DNA from: Allolobophora icterica
Taxonomy: Eukaryota; Annelida; Clitellata; Crassiclitellata; Lumbricidae
Assembly (NCBI GenBank): GCA_963556255.1
Contig: OY744607.1
Coordinates: 1 to 64,000, forward strand
Length of the DNA: 64,000 nucleotides
Direction: 5' to 3'
Within the stretch, counting starts at the first letter, position 1; every line of letters starts with the position of its first letter. Of this stretch, positions 26,101 to 39,334 are shown piece by piece. A program made the position numbers and the translations under genes. Below the pieces are notes generated by a model, which saw only the letters and a program-made list of their open reading frames with translations, was not told the DNA's origin and did no database searches.

Positions 26101-28482
26101 AATGACTTGGATTCCGGTAGTCCTGGTCCGAGTCCCAGTCCAAAGTCCCAAGTCACAGTCCCAGTAACGGTCCCAGTCCTGTCCCAGTCCTCGTCCCAGT
26201 CCTCGTCCCAGTCCTGTCCCAGTCCTGGTCCCGTCCACATGTTAGTCATTCCTGTCAAATCTGTACATTAACCCTGACTTTGATTCACGACCCGTCCTTT
26301 CGTTAACCCTGACGTTGATTCGGCTCTCGTGCTTACCTTAACCCTGACTTTTGTTCGGGTCCCGTCGCAACGTTAACCCTGAATTTGATTCGGGTCCCGT
26401 CACCACCTTAACCCCTGACTTTTATCCGAGAACAGTCATCACATGAACCCTGACTTTTATCCGATACCCGTCGTAACCTTAACCCTGAATTTGAATAGAG
26501 TCTCGTCCTTACAAGAACCCTGACTCGGATACATCGACAACACTAGCCCTAACACTGAGCCCTAAACGACCCTGCTTTCGCTTCGGTCCTTAATTCTGTG
26601 CTTTATTCGGGTCCGTCATCGTATTAACCGTGACTTTTATTCGTGGCCCGTCATCACCTTAACCCTGACTTTGATTCGGGTCCCGTCCTCACCATAAACA
26701 AGACCTTAAACCCTGACTTTTATACGGGGGATTCTTCGCAAAATTAACCCTGACTTTGATTCGGGCCATTAACGCATCCTTAACCCTGACATTGATACGG
26801 GTCCCGACAGCACCTTAACCCTGACTTTCAATCGATTTTGCGCCCCTACATTAACCCTCACTCTCAAAAACTAGCCTAGAATTCCTTAATCGAGCAACAT
26901 TACATCAACAACACTAGCCCTAAGACTGAGCCCTAAACGACCCTACTTTCGCTTACCCTGAGCCCTAAACGACCCTATTTTCGCTTCGCTCCTTAATCCT
27001 GACCTTGAGTCGGGTCCGGTCCTCACCCTAACCCTGACTTTGATTCGGGCATTCTTCGCAAAAATTAAGCCTGACTTTGATCCGGGCCATTTTCGCATCC
27101 TTAACCCTGACTTTGATACGGGCCATTTTCGCATCCTTAATCCTGACTTTGATACGGGCCACGATCGCATCCTCAACCCTGACTTTTATACGGGCCCCAA
27201 AATCACCTGAAACCTGACTTTTAATCGAGTTCCGCTCTTACATTAACCCTGACTCTCAATAGGGTACCGTTCTTAAACTAGCTCTGAATTCCATCGAGAA
27301 ACATTACATCAACAACACTAGCCCTAACACTAACCCTAAACGACCCTACTTTCGCTTACCCTGAGCCCTAAACGACCCTATTTTCGCTTCACTCCTTAAC
27401 CCTGACATTGAATCGGGTCCCGTTTTCACCATAAACATGACATTGAATAGGACCCGTTCGCAACCTTAACCCTGACTTTGATACGGGGTTTCTTCGCAAA
27501 ATTAACCCTGACTTTGATACGGGGTTTCTTCGCAAAATTAACCCTGACTTTGATTGGGGCTTTCTTCGCAAAACTAACCCTGACTTTCATACGGGCCATT
27601 AACGCATCCTTAACCCTGACATTGATACGGGCCATTTTCGCATCCTGAACACTGACTTTGATCCGGGCCATTTTCGCATCCTTAACCCTGACTTTGATCC
27701 GGGCCATTTTCGCATCCTGAACACTGACTTTGATCCGGGCCATTTTCGCATCCTTAACCCTGACTTTTATTAAAATCCCGCCCTTACATTAACCCTGAAT
27801 CTCTATAAGCTACCATCATTACACCAGCCCTGAATTCCATCATCGAGCAACATTACATCGACAACACTAGCCCTAACACTAACCCTAAACGACCCTACTT
27901 TCGCTTACCCTGAGCCCTAAACGACCCTACTTTCGCTTACCCTGAGCCCTAAACGACCCTATTTTCGGGCCATATAACTCCCCTTCCTCGTTGGGATTAG
28001 ATACCCACAGTTGGGGTTAGCGATGAAAAGTTGGGGTTAGGTATGAAAAGTTAGGGTTAGTTTAGACATTTGGGGTTAGCGATGAAAAGTTAGGGTTAGC
28101 GATGAAAAGTTAGGGTTAGCGATGAAAAGTTGGGGTTAGCGATGAAAACTTAGGGTTAGCGATTAAAAGTTAGGGTTAGCGATGAAAAGTTAGGGTTAGT
28201 TTAGACAGTTGGGGTTAGCGATGAAAAATTAGGGTTAATTCAGACAGTTGGGGTAACAGATTCAAAGCTGGGGTTACGAAAACCGACTTCGACACGTGTG
28301 CGAAATCTGAAATGAGAAGCGTCGTGAGGGTCGTTTAGGGTCAGGATAAGCGTCGTGAGGGTCGTATAGGGTTAGTCTTAGGGAAAGTGTTGTCATTAGA
28401 AAAATGAAAAAAATTAAAAATTTTAAAATCGTGAAATAAAAAAATTAAAATAAAAAAATTAAAATTTTAAAATCGTCAAATA

Positions 28483-30055
28483 CCCTAACCCTAACCCTAA
28501 CCCTAACCCTAACCCTAACCCTAACCCTAACCCTAACCCTAACCCTAACCCTAACCCTAACCCTAACCCTAACCCTAACCCTAACCCTAACCCTAACCCT
28601 AACCCTAACCCTAACCCTAACCCTAACCCTAACCCTAACCCTAACCCTAACCCTAACCCTAACCCTAACCCTAACCCTAACCCTAACCCTAACCCTAACC
28701 CTAACCCTAACCCTAACCCTAACCCTAACCCTAACCCTAACCCTAACCCTAACCCTAACCCTAACCCTAACCCTAACCCTAACCCTAACCCTAACCCTAA
28801 CCCTAACCCTAACCCTAACCCTAACCCTAACCCTAACCCTAACCCTAACCCTAACCCTAACCCTAACCCTAACCCTAACCCTAACCCTAACCCTAACCCT
28901 AACCCTAACCCTAACCCTAACCCTAACCCTAACCCTAACCCTAACCCTAACCCTAACCCTAACCCTAACCCTAACCCTAACCCTAACCCTAACCCTAACC
29001 CTAACCCCTAACCCTAACCCTAACCCTAACCCTAACCCTAACCCTAACCCTAACCCTAACCCTAACCCTAACCCTAACCCTAACCCTAACCCTAACCCTA
29101 ACCCTAACCCTAACCCTAACCCTAACCCTAACCCTAACCCTAACCCTAACCCTAACCCTAACCCTAACCCTAACCCTAACCCTAACCCTAACCCTAACCC
29201 TAACCCTAACCCTAACCCTAACCCTAACCCTAACCCTAACCCTAACCCTAACCCTAACCCTAACCCTAACCCTAACCCTAACCCTAACCCTAACCCTAAC
29301 CCTAACCCTAACCCTAACCCTAACCCTAACCCTAACCCTAACCCTAACCCTAACCCTAACCCTAACCCTAACCCTAACCCTAACCCTAACCCTAACCCTA
29401 ACCCTAACCCTAACCCTAACCCTAACCCTAACCCTAACCCCTAACCCTAACCCTAACCCTAACCCTAACCCTAACCCCTAACCCTAACCCTAACCCTAAC
29501 CCTAACCCTAACCCTAACCCCTAACCCCTAACCCTAACCCTAACCCTAACCCTAACCCTAACCCTAACCCTAACCCTAACCCTAACCCTAACCCTAACCC
29601 TAACCCTAACCCTAACCCTAACCCTAACCCTAACCCTAACCCTAACCCTAACCCTAACCCTAACCCTAACCCTAACCCTAACCCTAACCCTAACCCTAAC
29701 CCTAACCCTAACCCTAACCCTAACCCTAACCCTAACCCTAACCCTAACCCTAACCCTAACCCTAACCCTAACCCTAACCCTAACCCTAACCCTAACCCTA
29801 ACCCTAACCCTAACCCTAACCCTAACCCTAACCCTAACCCTAACCCTAACCCTAACCCTAACCCTAACCCTAACCCTAACCCTAACCCTAACCCTAACCC
29901 TAACCCTAACCCTAACCCTAACCCTAACCCTAACCCTAACCCTAACCCTAACCCTAACCCTAACCCTAACCCTAACCCTAACCCTAACCCTAACCCTAAC
30001 CCCCCCCTAACCCTAACCCTAACCCTAACCCTAACCCTAACCCTAACCCTAACCC
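28483..30055. repeat. Long telomeric tract (CCCTAA)n, ~1.57 kb
   Basis: About 260 hexamers of CCCTAA on the plus strand. Interruptions are single extra Cs (CCCCTAA) at about 29005, 29438, 29475, 29518 and 29525, and a run of eight Cs at 30000-30007. The left edge is the normal left flank of the telomeric tract inside the 3.35-kb unit. The right edge joins the first 847-bp satellite copy. CCCTAA on the plus strand is the orientation expected when the chromosome terminus lies to the left. It may be a former true telomere, or an expanded interstitial tract. Confidence 0.97.
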
Positions 30056-33000
30056 TTATTTCCTCAGCAGGTACATATATACCTACTTATTTTTGACAGC
30101 AGCCGCCATTTTAATTACTACAGCATCCGCCATCTTAATTGCTACAGCAGCCCTGACACTAATCCCTAGTCAATACAGCACACGCTTATTGGTCTCGGAA
30201 GATAGTTAGTCTTCAGGCAAACGCTAATCTGGTGTCAAAGTCAATACAACGCCTAGCTCATTAAACTCAGCATTTCTTCTTTGGCCGCCGACGAGAACAG
30301 TCGCATTTCGATACGAAGCGCGTTCTTCAATATAATAACATCATGACCTCAAAGTAGGCAACTCCGCCACGACAACTTGTCCATATAACCTACCAAGGAA
30401 ACTCAAGGCAATTGCCGTGCCAGTCCCAAGCCTGGTTAAGGAGGAGGGAACCCGCTTTAGTTCCATCAGGGGTCTATTCTTGCCTGGGTCGTTCTCCATA
30501 TCCTCACATGGACTCTGGAACTTCGCAGTATGGTGATATCGGGTGTGAAGACATGCACACTGCAGTTTGGTCCACTGTCAGTTCGAGGCGAATTAATGTC
30601 CAAGCCCCTTTGAAACCTAAAACTGTTGCATGTCCCTGGGTACATTGTATATACTGTATATAATGTATATTGTACATATTGCATGTCCCTGGGCATAGAC
30701 CTCTTCGATTGTCATGTTCAGTTCGGTTGAGCCTACCATCAACGGCACTTGCCTGTTGTCCAAAATACCATTCAGAGAGCAAAATATCATATTGTCATAG
30801 GAAATGATCGGATGGGGACGGGGGACGGACTGAGCCAGTGCTTTTTTTCGTATATTTGTAACCTATCCTGCCCGAGCCTATTCGTGCTTCGTTGACATCC
30901 CCTTATTTCCTCAGCAGGTACATATATACCTACTTATTTTTGACAGCAGCCGCCATTTTAATTACTACAGCATCCGCCATCTTAATTGCTACAGCAGCCC
31001 TGACACTAATCCCTAGTCAATACAGCACACGCTTATTGGTCTCGGAAGATAGTTAGTCTTCAGGCAAACGCTAATCTGGTGTCAAAGTCAATACAACGCC
31101 TAGCTCATTAAACTCAGCATTTCTTCTTTGGCCGCCGACGAGAACAGTCGCATTTCGATACGAAGCGCGTTCTTCAATATAATAACATCATGACCTCAAA
31201 GTAGGCAACTCCGCCACGACAACTTGTCCATATAACCTACCAAGGAAACTCAAGGCAATTGCCGTGCCAGTCCCAAGCCTGGTTAAGGAGGAGGGAAACC
31301 GCTTTAGTTCCATCAGGGGTCTATTCTTGCCTGGGTCGTTCTCCATATCCTCACATGGACTCTGGAACTTCGCAGTATGGTGATATCGGGTGTGAAGACA
31401 TGCACACTGCAGTTTGGTCCACTGTCAGTTCGAGGCGAATTAATGTCCAAGCCCCTTTGAAACCTAAAACTGTTGCATGTCCCTGGGTACATTGTATATA
31501 CTGTATATAATGTATATTGTACATATTGCATGTCCCTGGGCATAGACCTCTTCGATTGTCATGTTCAGTTCGGTTGAGCCTACCATCAACGGCACTTGCC
31601 TGTTGTCCAAAATACCATTCAGAGAGCAAAATATCATATTGTCATAGGAAATGATCGGATGGGGACGGGGGACGGACTGAGCCAGTGCTTTTTTTCGTAT
31701 ATTTGTAACCTATCCTGCCCGAGCCTATTCGTGCTTCGTTGACATCCCCTTATTTCCTCAGCAGGTACATATATACCTACTTATTTTTGACAGCAGCCGC
31801 CATTTTAATTACTACAGCATCCGCCATCTTAATTGCTACAGCAGCCCTGACACTAATCCCTAGTCAATACAGCACACGCTTATTGGTCTCGGAAGATAGT
31901 TAGTCTTCAGGCAAACGCTAATCTGGTGTCAAAGTCAATACAACGCCTAGCTCATTAAACTCAGCATTTCTTCTTTGGCCGCCGACGAGAACAGTCGCAT
32001 TTCGATACGAAGCGCGTTCTTCAATATAATAACATCATGACCTCAAAGTAGGCAACTCCGCCACGACAACTTGTCCATATAACCTACCAAGGAAACTCAA
32101 GGCAATTGCCGTGCCAGTCCCAAGCCTGGTTAAGGAGGAGGGAACCCGCTTTAGTTCCATCAGGGGTCTATTCTTGCCTGGGTCGTTCTCCATATCCTCA
32201 CATGGACTCTGGAACTTCGCAGTATGGTGATATCGGGTGTGAAGACATGCACACTGCAGTTTGGTCCACTGTCAGTTCGAGGCGAATTAATGTCCAAGCC
32301 CCTTTGAAACCTAAAACTGTTGCATGTCCCTGGGTACATTGTATATACTGTATATAATGTATATTGTACATATTGCATGTCCCTGGGCATAGACCTCTTC
32401 GATTGTCATGTTCAGTTCGGTTGAGCCTACCATCAACGGCACTTGCCTGTTGTCCAAAATACCATTCAGAGAGCAAAATATCATATTGTCATAGGAAATG
32501 ATCGGATGGGGACGGGGGACGGACTGAGCCAGTGCTTTTTTTCGTATATTTGTAACCTATCCTGCCCGAGCCTATTCGTGCTTCGTTGACATCCCCTTAT
32601 TTCCTCAGCAGGTACATATATACCTACTTATTTTTGACAGCAGCCGCCATTTTAATTACTACAGCATCCGCCATCTTAATTGCTACAGCAGCCCTGACAC
32701 TAATCCCTAGTCAATACAGCACACGCTTATTGGTCTCGGAAGATAGTTAGTCTTCAGGCAAACGCTAATCTGGTGTCAAAGTCAATACAACGCCTAGCTC
32801 ATTAAACTCAGCATTTCTTCTTTGGCCGCCGACGAGAACAGTCGCATTTCGATACGAAGCGCGTTCTTCAATATAATAACATCATGACCTCAAAGTAGGC
32901 AACTCCGCCACGACAACTTGTCCATATAACCTACCAAGGAAACTCAAGGCAATTGCCGTGCCAGTCCCAAGCCTGGTTAAGGAGGAGGGAACCCGCTTTA

Positions 33001-36000
33001 GTTCCATCAGGGGTCTATTCTTGCCTGGGTCGTTCTCCATATCCTCACATGGACTCTGGAACTTCGCAGTATGGTGATATCGGGTGTGAAGACATGCACA
33101 CTGCAGTTTGGTCCACTGTCAGTTCGAGGCGAATTAATGTCCAAGCCCCTTTGAAACCTAAAACTGTTGCATGTCCCTGGGTACATTGTATATACTGTAT
33201 ATAATGTATATTGTACATATTGCATGTCCCTGGGCATAGACCTCTTCGATTGTCATGTTCAGTTCGGTTGAGCCTACCATCAACGGCACTTGCCTGTTGT
33301 CCAAAATACCATTCAGAGAGCAAAATATCATATTGTCATAGGAAATGATCGGATGGGGACGGGGGACGGACTGAGCCAGTGCTTTTTTTCGTATATTTGT
33401 AACCTATCCTGCCCGAGCCTATTCGTGCTTCGTTGACATCCCCTTATTTCCTCAGCAGGTACATATATACCTACTTATTTTTGACAGCAGCCGCCATTTT
33501 AATTACTACAGCATCCGCCATCTTAATTGCTACAGCAGCCCTGACACTAATCCCTAGTCAATACAGCACACGCTTATTGGTCTCGGAAGATAGTTAGTCT
33601 TCAGGCAAACGCTAATCTGGTGTCAAAGTCAATACAACGCCTAGCTCATTAAACTCAGCATTTCTTCTTTGGCCGCCGACGAGAACAGTCGCATTTCGAT
33701 ACGAAGCGCGTTCTTCAATATAATAACATCATGACCTCAAAGTAGGCAACTCCGCCACGACAACTTGTCCATATAACCTACCAAGGAAACTCAAGGCAAT
33801 TGCCGTGCCAGTCCCAAGCCTGGTTAAGGAGGAGGGAACCCGCTTTAGTTCCATCAGGGGTCTATTCTTGCCTGGGTCGTTCTCCATATCCTCACATGGA
33901 CTCTGGAACTTCGCAGTATGGTGATATCGGGTGTGAAGACATGCACACTGCAGTTTGGTCCACTGTCAGTTCGAGGCGAATTAATGTCCAAGCCCCTTTG
34001 AAACCTAAAACTGTTGCATGTCCCTGGGTACATTGTATATACTGTATATAATGTATATTGTACATATTGCATGTCCCTGGGCATAGACCTCTTCGATTGT
34101 CATGTTCAGTTCGGTTGAGCCTACCATCAACGGCACTTGCCTGTTGTCCAAAATACCATTCAGAGAGCAAAATATCATATTGTCATAGGAAATGATCGGA
34201 TGGGGACGGGGGACGGACTGAGCCAGTGCTTTTTTTCGTATATTTGTAACCTATCCTGCCCGAGCCTATTCGTGCTTCGTTGACATCCCCTTATTTCCTC
34301 AGCAGGTACATATATACCTACTTATTTTTGACAGCAGCCGCCATTTTAATTACTACAGCATCCGCCATCTTAATTGCTACAGCAGCCCTGACACTAATCC
34401 CTAGTCAATACAGCACACGCTTATTGGTCTCGGAAGATAGTTAGTCTTCAGGCAAACGCTAATCTGGTGTCAAAGTCAATACAACGCCTAGCTCATTAAA
34501 CTCAGCATTTCTTCTTTGGCCGCCGACGAGAACAGTCGCATTTCGATACGAAGCGCGTTCTTCAATATAATAACATCATGACCTCAAAGTAGGCAACTCC
34601 GCCACGACAACTTGTCCATATAACCTACCAAGGAAACTCAAGGCAATTGCCGTGCCAGTCCCAAGCCTGGTTAAGGAGGAGGGAACCCGCTTTAGTTCCA
34701 TCAGGGGTCTATTCTTGCCTGGGTCGTTCTCCATATCCTCACATGGACTCTGGAACTTCGCAGTATGGTGATATCGGGTGTGAAGACATGCACACTGCAG
34801 TTTGGTCCACTGTCAGTTCGAGGCGAATTAATGTCCAAGCCCCTTTGAAACCTAAAACTGTTGCATGTCCCTGGGTACATTGTATATACTGTATATAATG
34901 TATATTGTACATATTGCATGTCCCTGGGCATAGACCTCTTCGATTGTCATGTTCAGTTCGGTTGAGCCTACCATCAACGGCACTTGCCTGTTGTCCAAAA
35001 TACCATTCAGAGAGCAAAATATCATATTGTCATAGGAAATGATCGGATGGGGACGGGGGACGGACTGAGCCAGTGCTTTTTTTCGTATATTTGTAACCTA
35101 TCCTGCCCGAGCCTATTCGTGCTTCGTTGACATCCCCTTATTTCCTCAGCAGGTACATATATACCTACTTATTTTTGACAGCAGCCGCCATTTTAATTAC
35201 TACAGCATCCGCCATCTTAATTGCTACAGCAGCCCTGACACTAATCCCTAGTCAATACAGCACACGCTTATTGGTCTCGGAAGATAGTTAGTCTTCAGGC
35301 AAACGCTAATCTGGTGTCAAAGTCAATACAACGCCTAGCTCATTAAACTCAGCATTTCTTCTTTGGCCGCCGACGAGAACAGTCGCATTTCGATACGAAG
35401 CGCGTTCTTCAATATAATAACATCATGACCTCAAAGTAGGCAACTCCGCCACGACAACTTGTCCATATAACCTACCAAGGAAACTCAAGGCAATTGCCGT
35501 GCCAGTCCCAAGCCTGGTTAAGGAGGAGGGAACCCGCTTTAGTTCCATCAGGGGTCTATTCTTGCCTGGGTCGTTCTCCATATCCTCACATGGACTCTGG
35601 AACTTCGCAGTATGGTGATATCGGGTGTGAAGACATGCACACTGCAGTTTGGTCCACTGTCAGTTCGAGGCGAATTAATGTCCAAGCCCCTTTGAAACCT
35701 AAAACTGTTGCATGTCCCTGGGTACATTGTATATACTGTATATAATGTATATTGTACATATTGCATGTCCCTGGGCATAGACCTCTTCGATTGTCATGTT
35801 CAGTTCGGTTGAGCCTACCATCAACGGCACTTGCCTGTTGTCCAAAATACCATTCAGAGAGCAAAATATCATATTGTCATAGGAAATGATCGGATGGGGA
35901 CGGGGGACGGACTGAGCCAGTGCTTTTTTTCGTATATTTGTAACCTATCCTGCCCGAGCCTATTCGTGCTTCGTTGACATCCCCTTATTTCCTCAGCAGG

Positions 36001-39000
36001 TACATATATACCTACTTATTTTTGACAGCAGCCGCCATTTTAATTACTACAGCATCCGCCATCTTAATTGCTACAGCAGCCCTGACACTAATCCCTAGTC
36101 AATACAGCACACGCTTATTGGTCTCGGAAGATAGTTAGTCTTCAGGCAAACGCTAATCTGGTGTCAAAGTCAATACAACGCCTAGCTCATTAAACTCAGC
36201 ATTTCTTCTTTGGCCGCCGACGAGAACAGTCGCATTTCGATACGAAGCGCGTTCTTCAATATAATAACATCATGACCTCAAAGTAGGCAACTCCGCCACG
36301 ACAACTTGTCCATATAACCTACCAAGGAAACTCAAGGCAATTGCCGTGCCAGTCCCAAGCCTGGTTAAGGAGGAGGGAAACCGCTTTAGTTCCATCAGGG
36401 GTCTATTCTTGCCTGGGTCGTTCTCCATATCCTCACATGGACTCTGGAACTTCGCAGTATGGTGATATCGGGTGTGAAGACATGCACACTGCAGTTTGGT
36501 CCACTGTCAGTTCGAGGCGAATTAATGTCCAAGCCCCTTTGAAACCTAAAACTGTTGCATGTCCCTGGGTACATTGTATATACTGTATATAATGTATATT
36601 GTACATATTGCATGTCCCTGGGCATAGACCTCTTCGATTGTCATGTTCAGTTCGGTTGAGCCTACCATCAACGGCACTTGCCTGTTGTCCAAAATACCAT
36701 TCAGAGAGCAAAATATCATATTGTCATAGGAAATGATCGGATGGGGACGGGGGACGGACTGAGCCAGTGCTTTTTTTCGTATATTTGTAACCTATCCTGC
36801 CCGAGCCTATTCGTGCTTCGTTGACATCCCCTTATTTCCTCAGCAGGTACATATATACCTACTTATTTTTGACAGCAGCCGCCATTTTAATTACTACAGC
36901 ATCCGCCATCTTAATTGCTACAGCAGCCCTGACACTAATCCCTAGTCAATACAGCACACGCTTATTGGTCTCGGAAGATAGTTAGTCTTCAGGCAAACGC
37001 TAATCTGGTGTCAAAGTCAATACAACGCCTAGCTCATTAAACTCAGCATTTCTTCTTTGGCCGCCGACGAGAACAGTCGCATTTCGATACGAAGCGCGTT
37101 CTTCAATATAATAACATCATGACCTCAAAGTAGGCAACTCCGCCACGACAACTTGTCCATATAACCTACCAAGGAAACTCAAGGCAATTGCCGTGCCAGT
37201 CCCAAGCCTGGTTAAGGAGGAGGGAACCCGCTTTAGTTCCATCAGGGGTCTATTCTTGCCTGGGTCGTTCTCCATATCCTCACATGGACTCTGGAACTTC
37301 GCAGTATGGTGATATCGGGTGTGAAGACATGCACACTGCAGTTTGGTCCACTGTCAGTTCGAGGCGAATTAATGTCCAAGCCCCTTTGAAACCTAAAACT
37401 GTTGCATGTCCCTGGGTACATTGTATATACTGTATATAATGTATATTGTACATATTGCATGTCCCTGGGCATAGACCTCTTCGATTGTCATGTTCAGTTC
37501 GGTTGAGCCTACCATCAACGGCACTTGCCTGTTGTCCAAAATACCATTCAGAGAGCAAAATATCATATTGTCATAGGAAATGATCGGATGGGGACGGGGG
37601 ACGGACTGAGCCAGTGCTTTTTTTCGTATATTTGTAACCTATCCTGCCCGAGCCTATTCGTGCTTCGTTGACATCCCCTTATTTCCTCAGCAGGTACATA
37701 TATACCTACTTATTTTTGACAGCAGCCGCCATTTTAATTACTACAGCATCCGCCATCTTAATTGCTACAGCAGCCCTGACACTAATCCCTAGTCAATACA
37801 GCACACGCTTATTGGTCTCGGAAGATAGTTAGTCTTCAGGCAAACGCTAATCTGGTGTCAAAGTCAATACAACGCCTAGCTCATTAAACTCAGCATTTCT
37901 TCTTTGGCCGCCGACGAGAACAGTCGCATTTCGATACGAAGCGCGTTCTTCAATATAATAACATCATGACCTCAAAGTAGGCAACTCCGCCACGACAACT
38001 TGTCCATATAACCTACCAAGGAAACTCAAGGCAATTGCCGTGCCAGTCCCAAGCCTGGTTAAGGAGGAGGGAACCCGCTTTAGTTCCATCAGGGGTCTAT
38101 TCTTGCCTGGGTCGTTCTCCATATCCTCACATGGACTCTGGAACTTCGCAGTATGGTGATATCGGGTGTGAAGACATGCACACTGCAGTTTGGTCCACTG
38201 TCAGTTCGAGGCGAATTAATGTCCAAGCCCCTTTGAAACCTAAAACTGTTGCATGTCCCTGGGTACATTGTATATACTGTATATAATGTATATTGTACAT
38301 ATTGCATGTCCCTGGGCATAGACCTCTTCGATTGTCATGTTCAGTTCGGTTGAGCCTACCATCAACGGCACTTGCCTGTTGTCCAAAATACCATTCAGAG
38401 AGCAAAATATCATATTGTCATAGGAAATGATCGGATGGGGACGGGGGACGGACTGAGCCAGTGCTTTTTTTCGTATATTTGTAACCTATCCTGCCCGAGC
38501 CTATTCGTGCTTCGTTGACATCCCCTTATTTCCTCAGCAGGTACATATATACCTACTTATTTTTGACAGCAGCCGCCATTTTAATTACTACAGCATCCGC
38601 CATCTTAATTGCTACAGCAGCCCTGACACTAATCCCTAGTCAATACAGCACACGCTTATTGGTCTCGGAAGATAGTTAGTCTTCAGGCAAACGCTAATCT
38701 GGTGTCAAAGTCAATACAACGCCTAGCTCATTAAACTCAGCATTTCTTCTTTGGCCGCCGACGAGAACAGTCGCATTTCGATACGAAGCGCGTTCTTCAA
38801 TATAATAACATCATGACCTCAAAGTAGGCAACTCCGCCACGACAACTTGTCCATATAACCTACCAAGGAAACTCAAGGCAATTGCCGTGCCAGTCCCAAG
38901 CCTGGTTAAGGAGGAGGGAACCCGCTTTAGTTCCATCAGGGGTCTATTCTTGCCTGGGTCGTTCTCCATATCCTCACATGGACTCTGGAACTTCGCAGTA

Positions 39001-39334
39001 TGGTGATATCGGGTGTGAAGACATGCACACTGCAGTTTGGTCCACTGTCAGTTCGAGGCGAATTAATGTCCAAGCCCCTTTGAAACCTAAAACTGTTGCA
39101 TGTCCCTGGGTACATTGTATATACTGTATATAATGTATATTGTACATATTGCATGTCCCTGGGCATAGACCTCTTCGATTGTCATGTTCAGTTCGGTTGA
39201 GCCTACCATCAACGGCACTTGCCTGTTGTCCAAAATACCATTCAGAGAGCAAAATATCATATTGTCATAGGAAATGATCGGATGGGGACGGGGGACGGAC
39301 TGAGCCAGTGCTTTTTTTCGTATATTTGTAACCT
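30056..39334. repeat. 847-bp satellite array, 10 full copies plus one truncated
   Basis: Units of exactly 847 bp begin TTATTTCCTCAGCAGGTACA at 30056, 30903, 31750, 32597, 33444, 34291, 35138, 35985, 36832, 37679 and 38526. The eleventh lacks its last ~38 bp and passes into telomeric repeats at 39335. Copies appear identical except for A instead of C at 31298 (copy 2) and 36380 (copy 8). Each unit has a 24-bp tandem near its start (CAGCAGCCGCCATTTT / CAGCATCCGCCATCTT), a TA-rich stretch bounded by GCATGTCCCTGGG direct repeats, and a T-run near its end. The 76-92-codon open frames on both strands recur in every copy, overlap each other and show no domain, so I do not call them genes. Confidence 0.97.
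30102..30136 (+). promoter_or_regulatory. Paired YY1/Pho-like sites in satellite unit 1
   Basis: GCCGCCATTTT at 30102-30112 and CCGCCATCTT at 30127-30136 both fit the known YY1/Pleiohomeotic core CCGCCATNTT. They lie 25 bp apart within the unit's internal tandem and recur in all eleven satellite copies. Binding is inferred from the motif only. Confidence 0.35.

Larger units (their letters stand above)
1..28482. repeat. Tandem array of a 3.35-kb telomere-containing unit
   Basis: The same sequence recurs head to tail. Taking the window start as register, units begin at 1, 3346, 6697, 10048, 13399, 16744, 20105, 23456 and 26801. Their lengths are 3345, 3351, 3351, 3351, 3345, 3361, 3351 and 3345, and the ninth breaks off at 28482. 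Apart from the length of an internal CCCTAA tract and one rearranged copy, I see almost no difference between copies, so homogenisation is recent or ongoing. The window opens inside the array, so its true left limit is unknown. All open frames in it are short, are made of subrepeats, and recur in every copy. I find no protein gene. The array lies on the presumed telomeric side of the long CCCTAA tract. Confidence 0.97.

Noticed and set aside
30412..30782. 83-, 76- and 92-codon frames in each 847-bp satellite unit
   Set aside because: They overlap on opposite strands, recur only because the unit is tandem, and match no domain. One copy-to-copy change is amino-acid altering.
1..39334. CRISPR array or bacterial origin for the repeats
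   Set aside because: Units are contiguous satellites without unique spacers, and telomeric hexamers and spliced genes show that this is eukaryotic DNA.
30056..39334. 847-bp unit as ribosomal, 5S or snRNA gene repeat
   Set aside because: I see no recognisable rRNA, tRNA-like A/B boxes or snRNA elements in the unit.
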